Shown here in pieces: positions 38,018-47,368 of a stretch of DNA of 64,000 nt. The notes beneath the pieces are model-generated. The model was not told where the DNA came from. It did not search any database and saw only the letters and a program-made list of their open reading frames with translations. This DNA comes from Tritrichomonas musculus (Eukaryota; Parabasalia; Tritrichomonadida; Tritrichomonadidae). Each line of letters starts with the position of its first letter. Within the stretch, counting starts at the first letter, position 1. A program made the position numbers and the translations under genes. The stretch covers positions 2,542,001-2,606,000 of the forward strand of contig JAPFFF010000015.1 in NCBI GenBank assembly GCA_039105265.1. The letters are read 5' to 3'.

Positions 38018-39334
38018 TCAATTTTGAATTCTATCAGCAACATTAGGATTTATCCTTTGTAAAGTTGATAAAAATTTAACAACTTCAAGCCTACAGAAAA
38101 GTGAAGCTAGATGGAGTGGGACATTGCTGAGCTTGTCCTTTGATTCAATATTAACTTTAGTATATTTTACCAAACATTTAACAATACTCATGTATCCTGC
38201 ACGTGAAGCCAAGTGTAGTGGTGTTCTACCGTTTTGATCACGGATGTTAGGTTTAAGTTCAGGGATTTGAACCAATAACTTTACAACCTGAAGATTTCCA
38301 TATTGAGCAGCAATGTGGAGAGCAGAAACACCAGAATTAAGTTGTTGATTAACATCTTTCAGAACATCTGCTGCAAATTCATTGAAAATCTCAAAATTAA
38401 AACTCTTTATTGATTCCAATAAAGCTTCAAGAGTAAATTTCAATCCAATGGAATCAATGAGATAGTGTACAATATCATTTCTATGGAACCTGATGGCTTC
38501 ATTGAGGCAGTCTTCATCGTATTGAGTATGAAGCTGCTCGGTAATATGAATGATATCGTAATTACCTCCACTGATAGCATATCTTGGTAAATTAACTGAG
38601 AAGCCGGCTGCCCCATTCATCCACAAGTATTTAAAAGATTTAACAGAACCAAAATATGCTGCATATTCAATCATTTTTGAATTTTTGACGTATTCATCAC
38701 ACATCTCATATGGTGAAGAGCCAATTGGTAGGCTGAATGAACGGTTTGTAAAAGCTATTAATTCTTGCAATTTTTCTGCATCATCCTTACGAATTGTTCT
38801 TGCAAATAGATCTTCATTTTGACAAATGTTTCTATTTTCACGATGTTCTTCTTTTTTGAATTTTTTTAAAAATTTATCAAGAATAGGATAAAATCCTTTC
38901 TGCGTTTCAAACCAATTTTTATCTGCACTTTGGAGTTCTTCACAGAAATATTGAAGGATATCTGCACTGTCAACGAAGAAATTAATAATTGTTTGAATAT
39001 TAACCAATTTTTCTTTCAACAACAATAGTAACATTCTTTTATTGGTGAATATTATGACCAATTCGTCTGATGTGAATTTATCCTTAATATTCGGAATAAT
39101 TGATTTTAAAAATTTGCAGTACAACGGCAATTGGATTGGACGTGAATTAGCTATTGAATTTAAACAGCAAAGAAACTGGAAAAGTAAATCTTTGTTTTCA
39201 TAAAATTTTGATCCTCGAAGCATCCTTTGGATAGAACCAAATGAATGCCCTTGTAACTCCTTTAATTTATCAGAAATCTGAATTAAAGATGTTAACTCGT
39301 TTTGGTTTGCTTTAATAATGTCTGGAAGACTCAT
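38018..39334 (-). CDS. DUF3447/ankyrin-repeat protein (probably truncated at its 3' end)
   Basis: The 438-residue frame starts MSLPDIIKANQNELTSLI. Residues 1-200 are the helical region typical of the large trichomonad ankyrin family (including FTNKRMLLLLLKEKLV near 105), followed by the DUF3447-type segment with MIEYAAYFGSVKSFKYLWMNGA near 212-235. At least four ankyrin repeats follow from about 335 to 438, for example GVSALHIAAQYGNLQVVKLLV and GRTPLHLASRAGYMSIVKCLV. The frame stops inside a repeat (RINPNVADRIQN), and ankyrin coding sequence goes on beyond it in other frames (37878-37982 and 37252-37863). Family members act in unknown protein-binding roles. The gene may be a truncated allele or a recent pseudogene. 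Confidence 0.85.
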   Translation of the reverse strand: MSLPDIIKANQNELTSLIQISDKLKELQGHSFGSIQRMLRGSKFYENKDLLFQFLCCLNSIANSRPIQLPLYCKFLKSIIPNIKDKFTSDELVIIFTNKRMLLLLLKEKLVNIQTIINFFVDSADILQYFCEELQSADKNWFETQKGFYPILDKFLKKFKKEEHRENRNICQNEDLFARTIRKDDAEKLQELIAFTNRSFSLPIGSSPYEMCDEYVKNSKMIEYAAYFGSVKSFKYLWMNGAAGFSVNLPRYAISGGNYDIIHITEQLHTQYDEDCLNEAIRFHRNDIVHYLIDSIGLKFTLEALLESIKSFNFEIFNEFAADVLKDVNQQLNSGVSALHIAAQYGNLQVVKLLVQIPELKPNIRDQNGRTPLHLASRAGYMSIVKCLVKYTKVNIESKDKLSNVPLHLASLFCRLEVVKFLSTLQRINPNVADRIQN

Positions 39335-39705
39335 CTTCTCCGAAGGAAAATTAAAATTTTGAATGAATATAAATTCAATTTCTTAAACGTAAGAAATCAC
39401 AATTTCTGATATAAAAAATTTTTGTGATTTTTTATTTAAATATATAAATGATATATTATTTAGGCCTAATTTTACAAATAAAGTTGCGCTAACGTATAAT
39501 GTATTTTAACCGTTTTATAAAACTTTTCTGTGGATAACAAAGATATGATAATTGAATTGTTTTGTTTTTATTATGATAACTACATACACTTTCCCCAATA
39601 AAAATAAAATTTAGTTTCATTTATGTTAATTCATATTTGAAAATAGGATTAGTATTAAATCAAACGCAGAATAAAATATCACATTTTAATCCGATAATTA
39701 ACATT
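39335..39705. other. Intergenic region between two minus-strand genes
   Basis: This 371-bp stretch holds the 5' flank of the ankyrin gene and the 3' flank of the RhoGAP-SH3 gene. No gene, RNA or notable repeat is seen. Confidence 0.4.
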
Positions 39706-40524
39706 TTAATAATAATCATGAAATTGCTGAATATTTTCTTCTGATAAGTCGCTTTTTGACGTTGTTTCAGTTTGCTGTGGCCCAATTGAAGTGCTTGGCT
39801 GAACATATTTCTTAGGGCATATACCAATTCCCTTTGCAGATTTAACAATCCACCAATCATCATCTTTTTCTTTGCCATTTTCTTTATACTTCGACGGAAA
39901 ATAATAAACATCGTCGTTCATTTCAACATTATAAAGTTGATCACTTACAAGTATTTTTCCTTTTAGCACTGGGTTAATTTGATTTGTTCGATCGATGTTA
40001 TTGAAAAATCCACCGATTTGGTGAAAAATTGTTTGAAAAATAGCAGTTTGAATTGCTGCTTTTAAAACTGGGTTAGATTCATCATTAATTTTGACCGAAA
40101 TTATAATAGGAGCAAATAAAACTGTAATATAATTAAGAGAAAGACCATTTATACTACTCTTATCAGGTTTCAAAATTCGATCAAAATGATAAAATAAAGC
40201 TTTAAAGTTATGACGACAAACAGTTGAATGGTCATGCAAATAGGAATCACGAATTTTATGAAATAAACGATTCTCTTTTTTTGTTTGATTTAATAAATCA
40301 GTAATCGTTGCTTTATCAAATTCCAATTTCAAACAATATATATTTTTATTTTCTTTAAAGTGTTTATATATAAATGTTGCTAGCTGGTGCGGCGTTTTGA
40401 TAGTCTGATCGTTATATTTATCGTCAAATTGGCGATATATATTTGGAGTACCACATAACTGATCAAGACGTTCGTAACACTTTTGCAGTTCTTCATTTAT
40501 AAGAATTGGAGCATCATTTGTCAT
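39706..40524 (-). CDS. RhoGAP-like protein with SH3 domain
   Basis: The 272-residue protein has an N-terminal RhoGAP-type helical domain at about 10-145: TPNIYRQF with R31 at the arginine-finger position, the middle LATFIYKHFKENK segment, and NYITVLFAPIII (family NLAxxFAPxL) near 131-142. An SH3 fold follows at about 188-245, with YNVEMNDDVYYF, the DDDWWIVK Trp pair at 224-225 and the closing GIGICPKKYV. It would stimulate GTP hydrolysis by a Rho/Rac-type GTPase, and its SH3 would bind Pro-rich partners, so a role in actin or membrane dynamics is likely. The GAP domain is somewhat short and divergent. A motif shared with two other genes lies 20 bp upstream of the ATG. Confidence 0.75.
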   Translation of the reverse strand: MTNDAPILINEELQKCYERLDQLCGTPNIYRQFDDKYNDQTIKTPHQLATFIYKHFKENKNIYCLKLEFDKATITDLLNQTKKENRLFHKIRDSYLHDHSTVCRHNFKALFYHFDRILKPDKSSINGLSLNYITVLFAPIIISVKINDESNPVLKAAIQTAIFQTIFHQIGGFFNNIDRTNQINPVLKGKILVSDQLYNVEMNDDVYYFPSKYKENGKEKDDDWWIVKSAKGIGICPKKYVQPSTSIGPQQTETTSKSDLSEENIQQFHDYY

Positions 40525-41142
40525 TCTTGATTTTGGAGAATTCTCAAAATTTTCAGAATTTAAACTTTTTTATCAATTAAAATAATGGAATTAAAGTAGA
40601 AAAAAAAAATTGTGCGATTCGATTCTTTTACAAACCAGCTAATTTGATTAATAATCAGATAAAACTTATTAAATATTTCGAAGGAAACAAACGCTGGGGC
40701 CAGTTTTGAGTTATAATGTAATCTCTTTGGTTAATGATAAAATGTTTATTTATAAAAATTAATATTTATAATATGAATTAAATATAATTATGAAATTATT
40801 ATTATTTTAATTTATAGGATATTAATAAAGATACCAATGTTTTAGATTTTAATAAAACATATTGAAAAAGTTCAATTCTATCAATTCAAAATTCAAAATT
40901 GAATATTTTATAGAAAAAAATTCATAAGTATTTATGAAAAATAAAAATTAAATGTTAATTGAAATTATTCATTAGATTTTTCTCATATTTCTTTTTTATT
41001 TCACATAATAAATATTCATTAAAAAAAGATTGGTCGCTTAAATGCGTCTTTAGAAAATTTGAATAATAATTTAAAATTAATAGAATGAAAACATCGCTTT
41101 AACTCTCAAAATTGAAATATAAAAAAATATTTAAATTATTAA
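40525..41142. other. Divergent intergenic region
   Basis: This 618-bp gap lies between the start of the RhoGAP-SH3 gene and the start of thioredoxin. The minus-strand motif ATTCTGAAAATTTTGA at 40544-40560 is the only candidate promoter signal. No gene or RNA seen. Confidence 0.4.
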
Positions 41143-41499
41143 ATGGCAGCCAACATACCTAATCTAGAAAAGTTTTCTGGCTCTTATCAAGATCTCTGCC
41201 AATATATCAACACAGCACAAAAACTTGTTGTAGTTGATTTTTCTGCAGAATGGTGCCCACCTTGCAGGCGTCTTGGAGAATTATTACCAAGTATTGCTGA
41301 ATCTAACCCACATGTTCAATTCTTAAAAATAGATATTGATGAATCCAGAGATGTCTCAAATCATTACGGTGTTAGTTCAATTCCACACATCAAATTCCTC
41401 AAAGCAGGACAAGATGGTCAAATTCAAGAACTTGCCTCTGTCATTGGAGCCGATATACCTCAAATTAAGGCAAAAATTAGCCAATTCACCAGCTCATAA
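41143..41499 (+). CDS. Thioredoxin
   Basis: The 118-residue protein has the full thioredoxin fold: VVVDFSAEWCPPCRRL with redox Cys at 38 and 41, VQFLKIDIDE, and the cis-Pro in SSIPHIKF at P81. Active site is WCPPC in place of the usual WCGPC; a Pro at this position is known to alter redox potential and is seen in other thioredoxin-like proteins. No targeting peptide, so probably cytosolic, with reduction by thioredoxin reductase, the main thiol antioxidant route in trichomonads, which lack glutathione. Length is normal. The ATG is the first after the AT-rich leader. Confidence 0.93.
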   Translation: MAANIPNLEKFSGSYQDLCQYINTAQKLVVVDFSAEWCPPCRRLGELLPSIAESNPHVQFLKIDIDESRDVSNHYGVSSIPHIKFLKAGQDGQIQELASVIGADIPQIKAKISQFTSS

Positions 41500-41707
41500 T
41501 TTTTTTATAAAAATTATTAAAGCTTTTATTATAATTAATTATTAAAACTAATTCAAAAATAATTGAACTTTTCTGAATTTTAATTATGCGTTTTTTCATG
41601 CCCTCAACTATGATTGATCTGGTGAGTATCTTTTTGCAGAACAAATATAGCTTCAAAACTAATTGAATACAATTATTAAAATTTTCTAAATGTAACAAAT
41701 TTTTCAA

Positions 41708-42520
41708 ATGAATAAACCTCCTCTTCTCATAAATGATTCTATTTATAAAACTAAAAAAACATCAAAATCAAAACCACCTATAGATCGAACGGCAAGCAGA
41801 TGCTATATGTTAAATGAAGCAACACTTGGCATAAATTGCAAAGGTTTTCCAAAATCGATGCTTATAAACGATGTAATCAATTTTTTTAGTGTATATGGAG
41901 AAATTGATGCACTTGGTTATGAACCAGAAAAAAAATCTTGCAAAGTCATTTATTATGATATACGTTCTTCAGTAGCTGCATTTATTGCATTGCAAAAATA
42001 TTCTTTTGATGAAAAACATGTTTTTACTATTAGTTTTATTGACATGAATTATTTTTCACAAGTTGAGAAAACATCATTTATTTTATTAAGGTTGATAAAT
42101 AATAACAATAATAATAAATTTCCGTCTATTGAAGAAGTTGAACAATTTGCACGATCATACGGTGACTTTCACTATGTTGAGCCAACAACATTTGGCGGAT
42201 TTATAATTTATTTCTATGATTCGAGACAATGCAGCCAATGCTTAGGAAATCAAAATATAGAATTTACTAATAATAGCAGATATTCCATACTTCCATATTA
42301 TAATTGTTTAAACAAATTCTGCGATTCAAAATTAAATAAAGAAGAAGATATTTTTAATGAAGTTCCAACCATAAATGTTGAAAAAATAGAAAACAATTTG
42401 AAAGATAGTTTAAAAAATCTTGAAGTTCAAATTTACCAACCAGCTCCTATTCAGCATAGCAATTTTCACTCTAAGCTGTTAATGACTTTGTTTACAAAAT
42501 ACTCGTCATCAAATTCATGA
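41708..42520 (+). CDS. RRM-like RNA-binding protein (Mei2-like arrangement)
   Basis: The 270-residue product contains two RRM-like modules: about 40-112 (INCKGFPKSMLINDVINFFS, YGEIDALGYEP and CKVIYYDIRSSVAAFIAL) and about 118-200 (FILLRLIN, EEVEQFARSYGDFHYVEP and GGFIIYFYDSRQCSQCL). The order beta-alpha-beta with a DIRSS/DSRQ segment after the RNP1-like strand is characteristic of the first RRMs of Mei2-like proteins, which are expanded in trichomonads. The aromatic RNP residues are only partly kept. The C-terminal third is unstructured. RNA targets unknown. Start is the first ATG; same strand as thioredoxin, 208 bp downstream. Confidence 0.6.
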   Translation: MNKPPLLINDSIYKTKKTSKSKPPIDRTASRCYMLNEATLGINCKGFPKSMLINDVINFFSVYGEIDALGYEPEKKSCKVIYYDIRSSVAAFIALQKYSFDEKHVFTISFIDMNYFSQVEKTSFILLRLINNNNNNKFPSIEEVEQFARSYGDFHYVEPTTFGGFIIYFYDSRQCSQCLGNQNIEFTNNSRYSILPYYNCLNKFCDSKLNKEEDIFNEVPTINVEKIENNLKDSLKNLEVQIYQPAPIQHSNFHSKLLMTLFTKYSSSNS

Positions 42521-42624
42521 TGATGAGATATTGTAGATTTTGATAAACATGTTTGTTAAATGCGAATTTTTATTTTATGTATATATATTTTTCAATTCAT
42601 TTTAATCGTTAAAAATTTACATAA

Positions 42625-44382
42625 ATGTCTAATGATATAAAAGCTTTTCGTGCAAATATTGAAGCTATTATTGAACAATATGAGCAATTGGCTGCCGAAA
42701 ATGCTAGGCTCAAAAATGAAAACGCACTTCTCAAAGCAAAAATATCGATGCTTCAAAAATCCCAAGAAAAATCTCAAATTTCACAATCTTACAACCAAAA
42801 CGATATAATATCTAAACAAGCACGTCGCCGCTTAAAAACACGAGTACAAGTAAATTGGGTTCCAATCCAATACGACTTTTCAGATTCAGTTCTTTGTGTT
42901 CACAGATACGGTGATACACTAGCATTCGGAACAGCAGATGCGAATGTAATTTTGTTCAATACAAATTTTGATTCAAAACCTAATAAAAAATCGTCAGATA
43001 GTTTTATTAATAATGATGGGTATAGTGGTTTATCATATAATTCACCACAAGTAATCGTTCCTTTTGCTCAATATCGTGGGCATAGCGGTGCGATAAATTG
43101 TATTACTGCAGATCCCACAACTGAACTTTTTGCTTCATGCTCAGGTGACGGCACAGCCCATGTATGGTCATGTCTTCTCAACAATAGCATATTTACATCA
43201 CAACAACGACATCTTAGTACGGATAGTGATAATTCTTCATCAATCACAAACATCAAGTCCAATTTAATTTTATCACATCATACAGGCCCAGTTATTTCTG
43301 CATCATGGCTTACAAATGGACATCTTATAACTGGATCAACAGATTCTACAGTATGTATCTGGGATGTTGCACATTCACAAAATTTCACTCATGTTGAAAA
43401 AGTTCCAGCACCAGTTACATGCACAGATTCACCTCAATGCGTCATTCCAATTTCCAATTCAAATAAAAGTTCATCAATTTCATCAAATATAACATTAATG
43501 AATTTAAAATCATCAAATTCATCATCAATGTCTCCAATAATTGGATATGCTGCTGGTCTTTCAAATGGAGAAGTTCAATTTTTTGATCAAAGAATAAACG
43601 GTCGTGTAATGAGCATATCTCATTCAAAAGGCCAAATTATTTCCTGTAAATTCGGATCATTTGACATAAATGGCGTCAGCAATAACAGCTTTGCGGGCTC
43701 TGCTTTTGATAGTCCAAGAAGTGGAGCCAATGGAACTAGTATAAATTGTTATAATTCTACAAACAAAAGTTCTCAAAGTGGAAGCAGCAGTGGAAAGAAG
43801 AAAAAGAAGAGGCCATCATCAATTAATCTTTTATATGATGGTTATGGTACTTTGAATGCATCATTAAACACAAAAACAACTTCCAAAGCTAAGACAAATA
43901 AAAATAATTACACTCCAGTCAATTCTGGCATTTCCGTTATTTCCAATTCGAGTTTAACCAACCTAACTGATTTGAATAGCAACAGAAACAATTTTCCTCC
44001 TTCCATTGATGACGGTAATATATTAGATAATAATAATAATGATTCTAACAACTCACCTTTCTTCTCTTTTGTTTCAGCTGGATCTGATAAATCTGTCCGT
44101 GTTTGGGACTTGAGAATGCCCCAAGATTACGTAAGATCATTCGATGTTGACCATGTTCCTACACAAATGGATATTTGTGGCCCTTACATTTCAGTTTCAA
44201 CAGAAGTCAGCAATCCAAGATTCATTGATATTGCAAGGAATGTAATAATGCCACTTGGATCTCCTCCTTTTTCTTACACTATATCAAGCTGTGCATTTGC
44301 ATCTGATGATGCTTCAAAAGTTGTGATGGCCTCTTGGGATGGAACAGCTGCAATTATGAAGTTTGAAATGAATACAGTTTAA
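42625..44382 (+). CDS. WD40-repeat protein, WDR37-like
   Basis: The 585-residue protein begins with a coiled coil (about 5-50), then a propeller. Clear repeats include YRGHSGAINCITADPTTELF with GTAHVWSC, HHTGPVISASWLTNGHLITG with TVCIWDV, and the late SFVSAGSDKSVRVWDLR. The coiled-coil N-terminus, a repeat with ASWLTNG (family ADWLVGG) and the final repeat order resemble WDR37. A Ser/Asn/Lys-rich insertion of about 110 residues (about 360-470) interrupts the propeller before the VRVWDL repeat, and several repeats are weak. WD40 identity is firm; the WDR37 link is tentative. Role likely as a scaffold; partners unknown. Confidence 0.85.
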   Translation: MSNDIKAFRANIEAIIEQYEQLAAENARLKNENALLKAKISMLQKSQEKSQISQSYNQNDIISKQARRRLKTRVQVNWVPIQYDFSDSVLCVHRYGDTLAFGTADANVILFNTNFDSKPNKKSSDSFINNDGYSGLSYNSPQVIVPFAQYRGHSGAINCITADPTTELFASCSGDGTAHVWSCLLNNSIFTSQQRHLSTDSDNSSSITNIKSNLILSHHTGPVISASWLTNGHLITGSTDSTVCIWDVAHSQNFTHVEKVPAPVTCTDSPQCVIPISNSNKSSSISSNITLMNLKSSNSSSMSPIIGYAAGLSNGEVQFFDQRINGRVMSISHSKGQIISCKFGSFDINGVSNNSFAGSAFDSPRSGANGTSINCYNSTNKSSQSGSSSGKKKKKRPSSINLLYDGYGTLNASLNTKTTSKAKTNKNNYTPVNSGISVISNSSLTNLTDLNSNRNNFPPSIDDGNILDNNNNDSNNSPFFSFVSAGSDKSVRVWDLRMPQDYVRSFDVDHVPTQMDICGPYISVSTEVSNPRFIDIARNVIMPLGSPPFSYTISSCAFASDDASKVVMASWDGTAAIMKFEMNTV

Positions 44383-44662
44383 TTCATTATTTGTTAATAC
44401 TTTTTTTTTGAGAATCAAACATTTTGAGTTGATTGATCTCTTTTTTAATGATTTGTTCATATTATTATATAATTGTTATTTATTATTTGTTTTAATGGTT
44501 TTTTAATAAAGATTTCTAATATCGAATGGATTATTTTGTTTTTAAGAATATCTGATGATATCATAAAAATTTTGGAATTCATTCTCTTATACATCAATTG
44601 ATGTAAATAATTTAAAGATGATGACTCCTATTTTAGTTTTTGATTTAGAAAATCATGATTAA
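44383..44662. other. AT-rich intergenic region
   Basis: Nothing beyond 3' and 5' flanks is visible in this 280-bp gap between two same-strand genes. Confidence 0.35.
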
Positions 44663-45826
44663 ATGAACATCAATTTTTTTACCTTAACGATAAAAATTTT
44701 TTATTATTTATGTTACATGACTTATAACTTAACACGCGATATTTTAGAATTAAATTCACCAGATCATATATATCAAGAATGGACAAATTTAAGCAATAAA
44801 AATGTGACACCTGCAGTAAACCAATCATTTCAAAAAATTCCATTTGGAAATCAACTTGAAGATGCTAAAACACAACTTTCATGCGAGTTTAATTTAGTAA
44901 AAAATATGATTAATGCAGGAGATCCACAAATTCTTTATCCATCTTTACTAACTTTAATTGATCAAATTTTTGACTTTGTATTTGAATTTAACGGAATACA
45001 ATCGCTTAAAATTGTTAAAGAATTAATTAATAAACCTGATAATTCTTCATCACAAGCACGTGCACTTGTTTCAAAGATAAAATCATCATCAGAAAAAGTA
45101 TTATTTAAACAATCGCTTTTAAAAAATCATGCAGAATTTCTAGCAAATCCTAACCTATCACATAAACAGTATTGGGGTATTTTATCTGATTTAATGCGTG
45201 AACTTTATAATTTACTAATGGAATTTATAACGAACATTCAACAATTTTCTACAAGCTATATTCCAATTGCAAAAATTTTAATGTCATCTAATCCTGAGCT
45301 TTCTTCAAGTTCAGTTGAACTCTTTTCACCTACTCAATCACAATCCCAATTCATTATACCTACTGGTAATACTCCTAATAGTAGTGCTGTTTTTTATCCT
45401 TCTTTGAATACTCTTAATTACAATCAATTACCTCTAAATTCAAAAAATAACCATAATTTGAGAAGAACAAAATATGATGAACCAATCCAAAAGATTCGTC
45501 AATTAACACAAAAGCTTCACCAGATGAAAAACTCCAAAAAAGATGATTTTACGAATATTATAACCACTTTATGCGAGTTAAATAACTTGAAAAGTACATT
45601 TTCTGATATTTATTTTAAGATTCATTCAATGAATCCTGATAGATTGTTGAATCTATCTCATGTTAGCATTCACGATTTAGAAACAATGTTTAACAAGAAA
45701 GAAAAATATGAATGTAAAATCACAAATGCGGCACAAACAGATAATCTTAAAGAGTTCAATCGATACATCGATGATTATTCACTTGTTGTTGAAAAATTGC
45801 TTGATGTAATGAAAAAATGTCTTTGA
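44663..45826 (+). CDS. Hypothetical protein
   Basis: The frame from ATG 44663 gives 387 residues, but the first 18 codons look like AT-rich leader; the second ATG at 44717 (MTYNLTRDILELNSPDH, 369 residues) is a more natural start. The protein is helical, with amphipathic segments at about 65-215, a Ser/Asn-rich disordered stretch at about 215-275 and a charged, coiled-coil-like end. If the first ATG were used, residues 3-18 would form a hydrophobic, signal-like helix. I do not recognise a family. Confidence 0.7.
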   Translation: MNINFFTLTIKIFYYLCYMTYNLTRDILELNSPDHIYQEWTNLSNKNVTPAVNQSFQKIPFGNQLEDAKTQLSCEFNLVKNMINAGDPQILYPSLLTLIDQIFDFVFEFNGIQSLKIVKELINKPDNSSSQARALVSKIKSSSEKVLFKQSLLKNHAEFLANPNLSHKQYWGILSDLMRELYNLLMEFITNIQQFSTSYIPIAKILMSSNPELSSSSVELFSPTQSQSQFIIPTGNTPNSSAVFYPSLNTLNYNQLPLNSKNNHNLRRTKYDEPIQKIRQLTQKLHQMKNSKKDDFTNIITTLCELNNLKSTFSDIYFKIHSMNPDRLLNLSHVSIHDLETMFNKKEKYECKITNAAQTDNLKEFNRYIDDYSLVVEKLLDVMKKCL

Positions 45827-46125
45827 ATTATATTTTTATTTTTGTATTGATGTATTTATGTTTATGTTATGATATATTTAAGCAAATCTTTTTTTGTTAA
45901 AGTTCTTTCAACTTTTTCTGAAAAAATTGAATATTTTTTTTTGGTTGATTCATGCATTAATATACTTGGAATTTGATTTATCAAATGTAAAATCAAGATA
46001 TTATGCTAAAATTAAATATCATTTCAAATAACTTTTTTTAAGCAACCGAATAACCTTTTCAATATATAGTCTAATAAAGGTCAAATTGATCGTCCTTTAT
46101 ATATATTAATTTGCATTTTCCGAAT

Positions 46126-47169
46126 ATGCTAAATCTAACACTTACTGCTCTTTCAATAAATTATATGACATCAATGTCCCCTCTTGTTGCAACAACTCGC
46201 CCAGTTAAATTTAATTTGCTTTCTTCTCATATTTCCCACGCCATTTCTCCAATTATTTACACGTTTCCGCTTCGTCATACAATCAGGTTCGATCATCTTA
46301 TTTTCGTAAATACACTGACTTCTGCGGTAGCTTGCAAAGAACTTGGTCCTTTAACTGAATCAAACTTATACTCAGGCTGTGTTACAGCAAGCGACACAAC
46401 TTATACATCTCAAGAAGCATTAAATTATGATATGACAGGCGCCAATTTTTCTGTGAATAATTGCCTTTTCGCAAATTGTTCTGGTGTACCTTATTTATTT
46501 GAAATGTCAAACTCTCTTTTAGATTTTCAAAATTCCACTGTTCAAGACTGCGCATTATCTCTTATTAAAATCGAAACAGCAGTTACTACTTCCAAAATCT
46601 ATAATACTACTTTTCGAAGGGTTTCTGGTGTAATTGACGTTGACGAAGGTGAAATGAAATTTGATTCTTGCAATTTTGAAGATATCAAATCTAGCTCAAC
46701 ACCAGCTTTTAATTTTAATTCATGCTCAAAAATCGTATTTCAAAATTGCTTTTTCAACTATAATTTCAATGGTGGATTTATCGTTGAAGATACCACTGAC
46801 TTTAGATTTGATCGAGTTAATTATAATTGTACGCAAGAAATTAAACTTGGAGATAAATCATATGCAATGGTTGTCAACTCTTGCTTTAATGGCAGCTCTA
46901 TACCATTTTCTGGCGGTAACATAATAGATGAAAATAATGATAAACATGTTCACTGCCCTCATCAAATCCCATCACAATCCTTAACGTCAGAAAAGAAAGC
47001 TTATGCTATAACAACAGTTGTCGTATTTTCAGTAGGATTTGCAGCACTATTTATAACATTAATAATTCTTGTTACTTGTAAGGTTAAAGAAGAGAAAGTT
47101 CAATACGGAAAATTACATGCAGATGAATTACCAGATGATTCACGTGATCCCAGAGAAATATCTGATTAA
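46126..47169 (+). CDS. Single-pass membrane protein with beta-helix-like ectodomain
   Basis: A TTG lies upstream at 46111; the first ATG at 46126 gives 347 residues. The N-terminus (MLNLTLTALSINYMTSMSPL) could act as a weak signal sequence. Residues about 60-270 contain repeated NCLFANCSG, SCNFEDI and NCFFNYN type turns with regularly spaced Asn, Cys and Phe, the look of a right-handed parallel beta-helix as in the trichomonad polymorphic membrane protein (Pmp-like) families. A 23-residue hydrophobic helix at about 293-316 is followed by CKVKEEKVQYGKL and an acidic tail. YGKL fits the YxxPhi endocytic signal. A surface or endosomal protein with a cytosolic sorting tail is the natural reading; ligand unknown. 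It is shorter than most family members. Confidence 0.7.
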   Translation: MLNLTLTALSINYMTSMSPLVATTRPVKFNLLSSHISHAISPIIYTFPLRHTIRFDHLIFVNTLTSAVACKELGPLTESNLYSGCVTASDTTYTSQEALNYDMTGANFSVNNCLFANCSGVPYLFEMSNSLLDFQNSTVQDCALSLIKIETAVTTSKIYNTTFRRVSGVIDVDEGEMKFDSCNFEDIKSSSTPAFNFNSCSKIVFQNCFFNYNFNGGFIVEDTTDFRFDRVNYNCTQEIKLGDKSYAMVVNSCFNGSSIPFSGGNIIDENNDKHVHCPHQIPSQSLTSEKKAYAITTVVVFSVGFAALFITLIILVTCKVKEEKVQYGKLHADELPDDSRDPREISD

Positions 47170-47368
47170 ATTATTATTATTATTATTTTTTTTTTATATC
47201 TCATTCAAATAAAATATCTTATAATAATTGAATGTTTTTTGCATATTCTTATATACACTTTTTTATATTTCTGGAAGGCTATGCGAAAACTCGCATACCA
47301 ATTAAATAACTAAAAAAACTAAAAAAAACATAATATATATATATATATTTAAACAATTTTTAAATATT

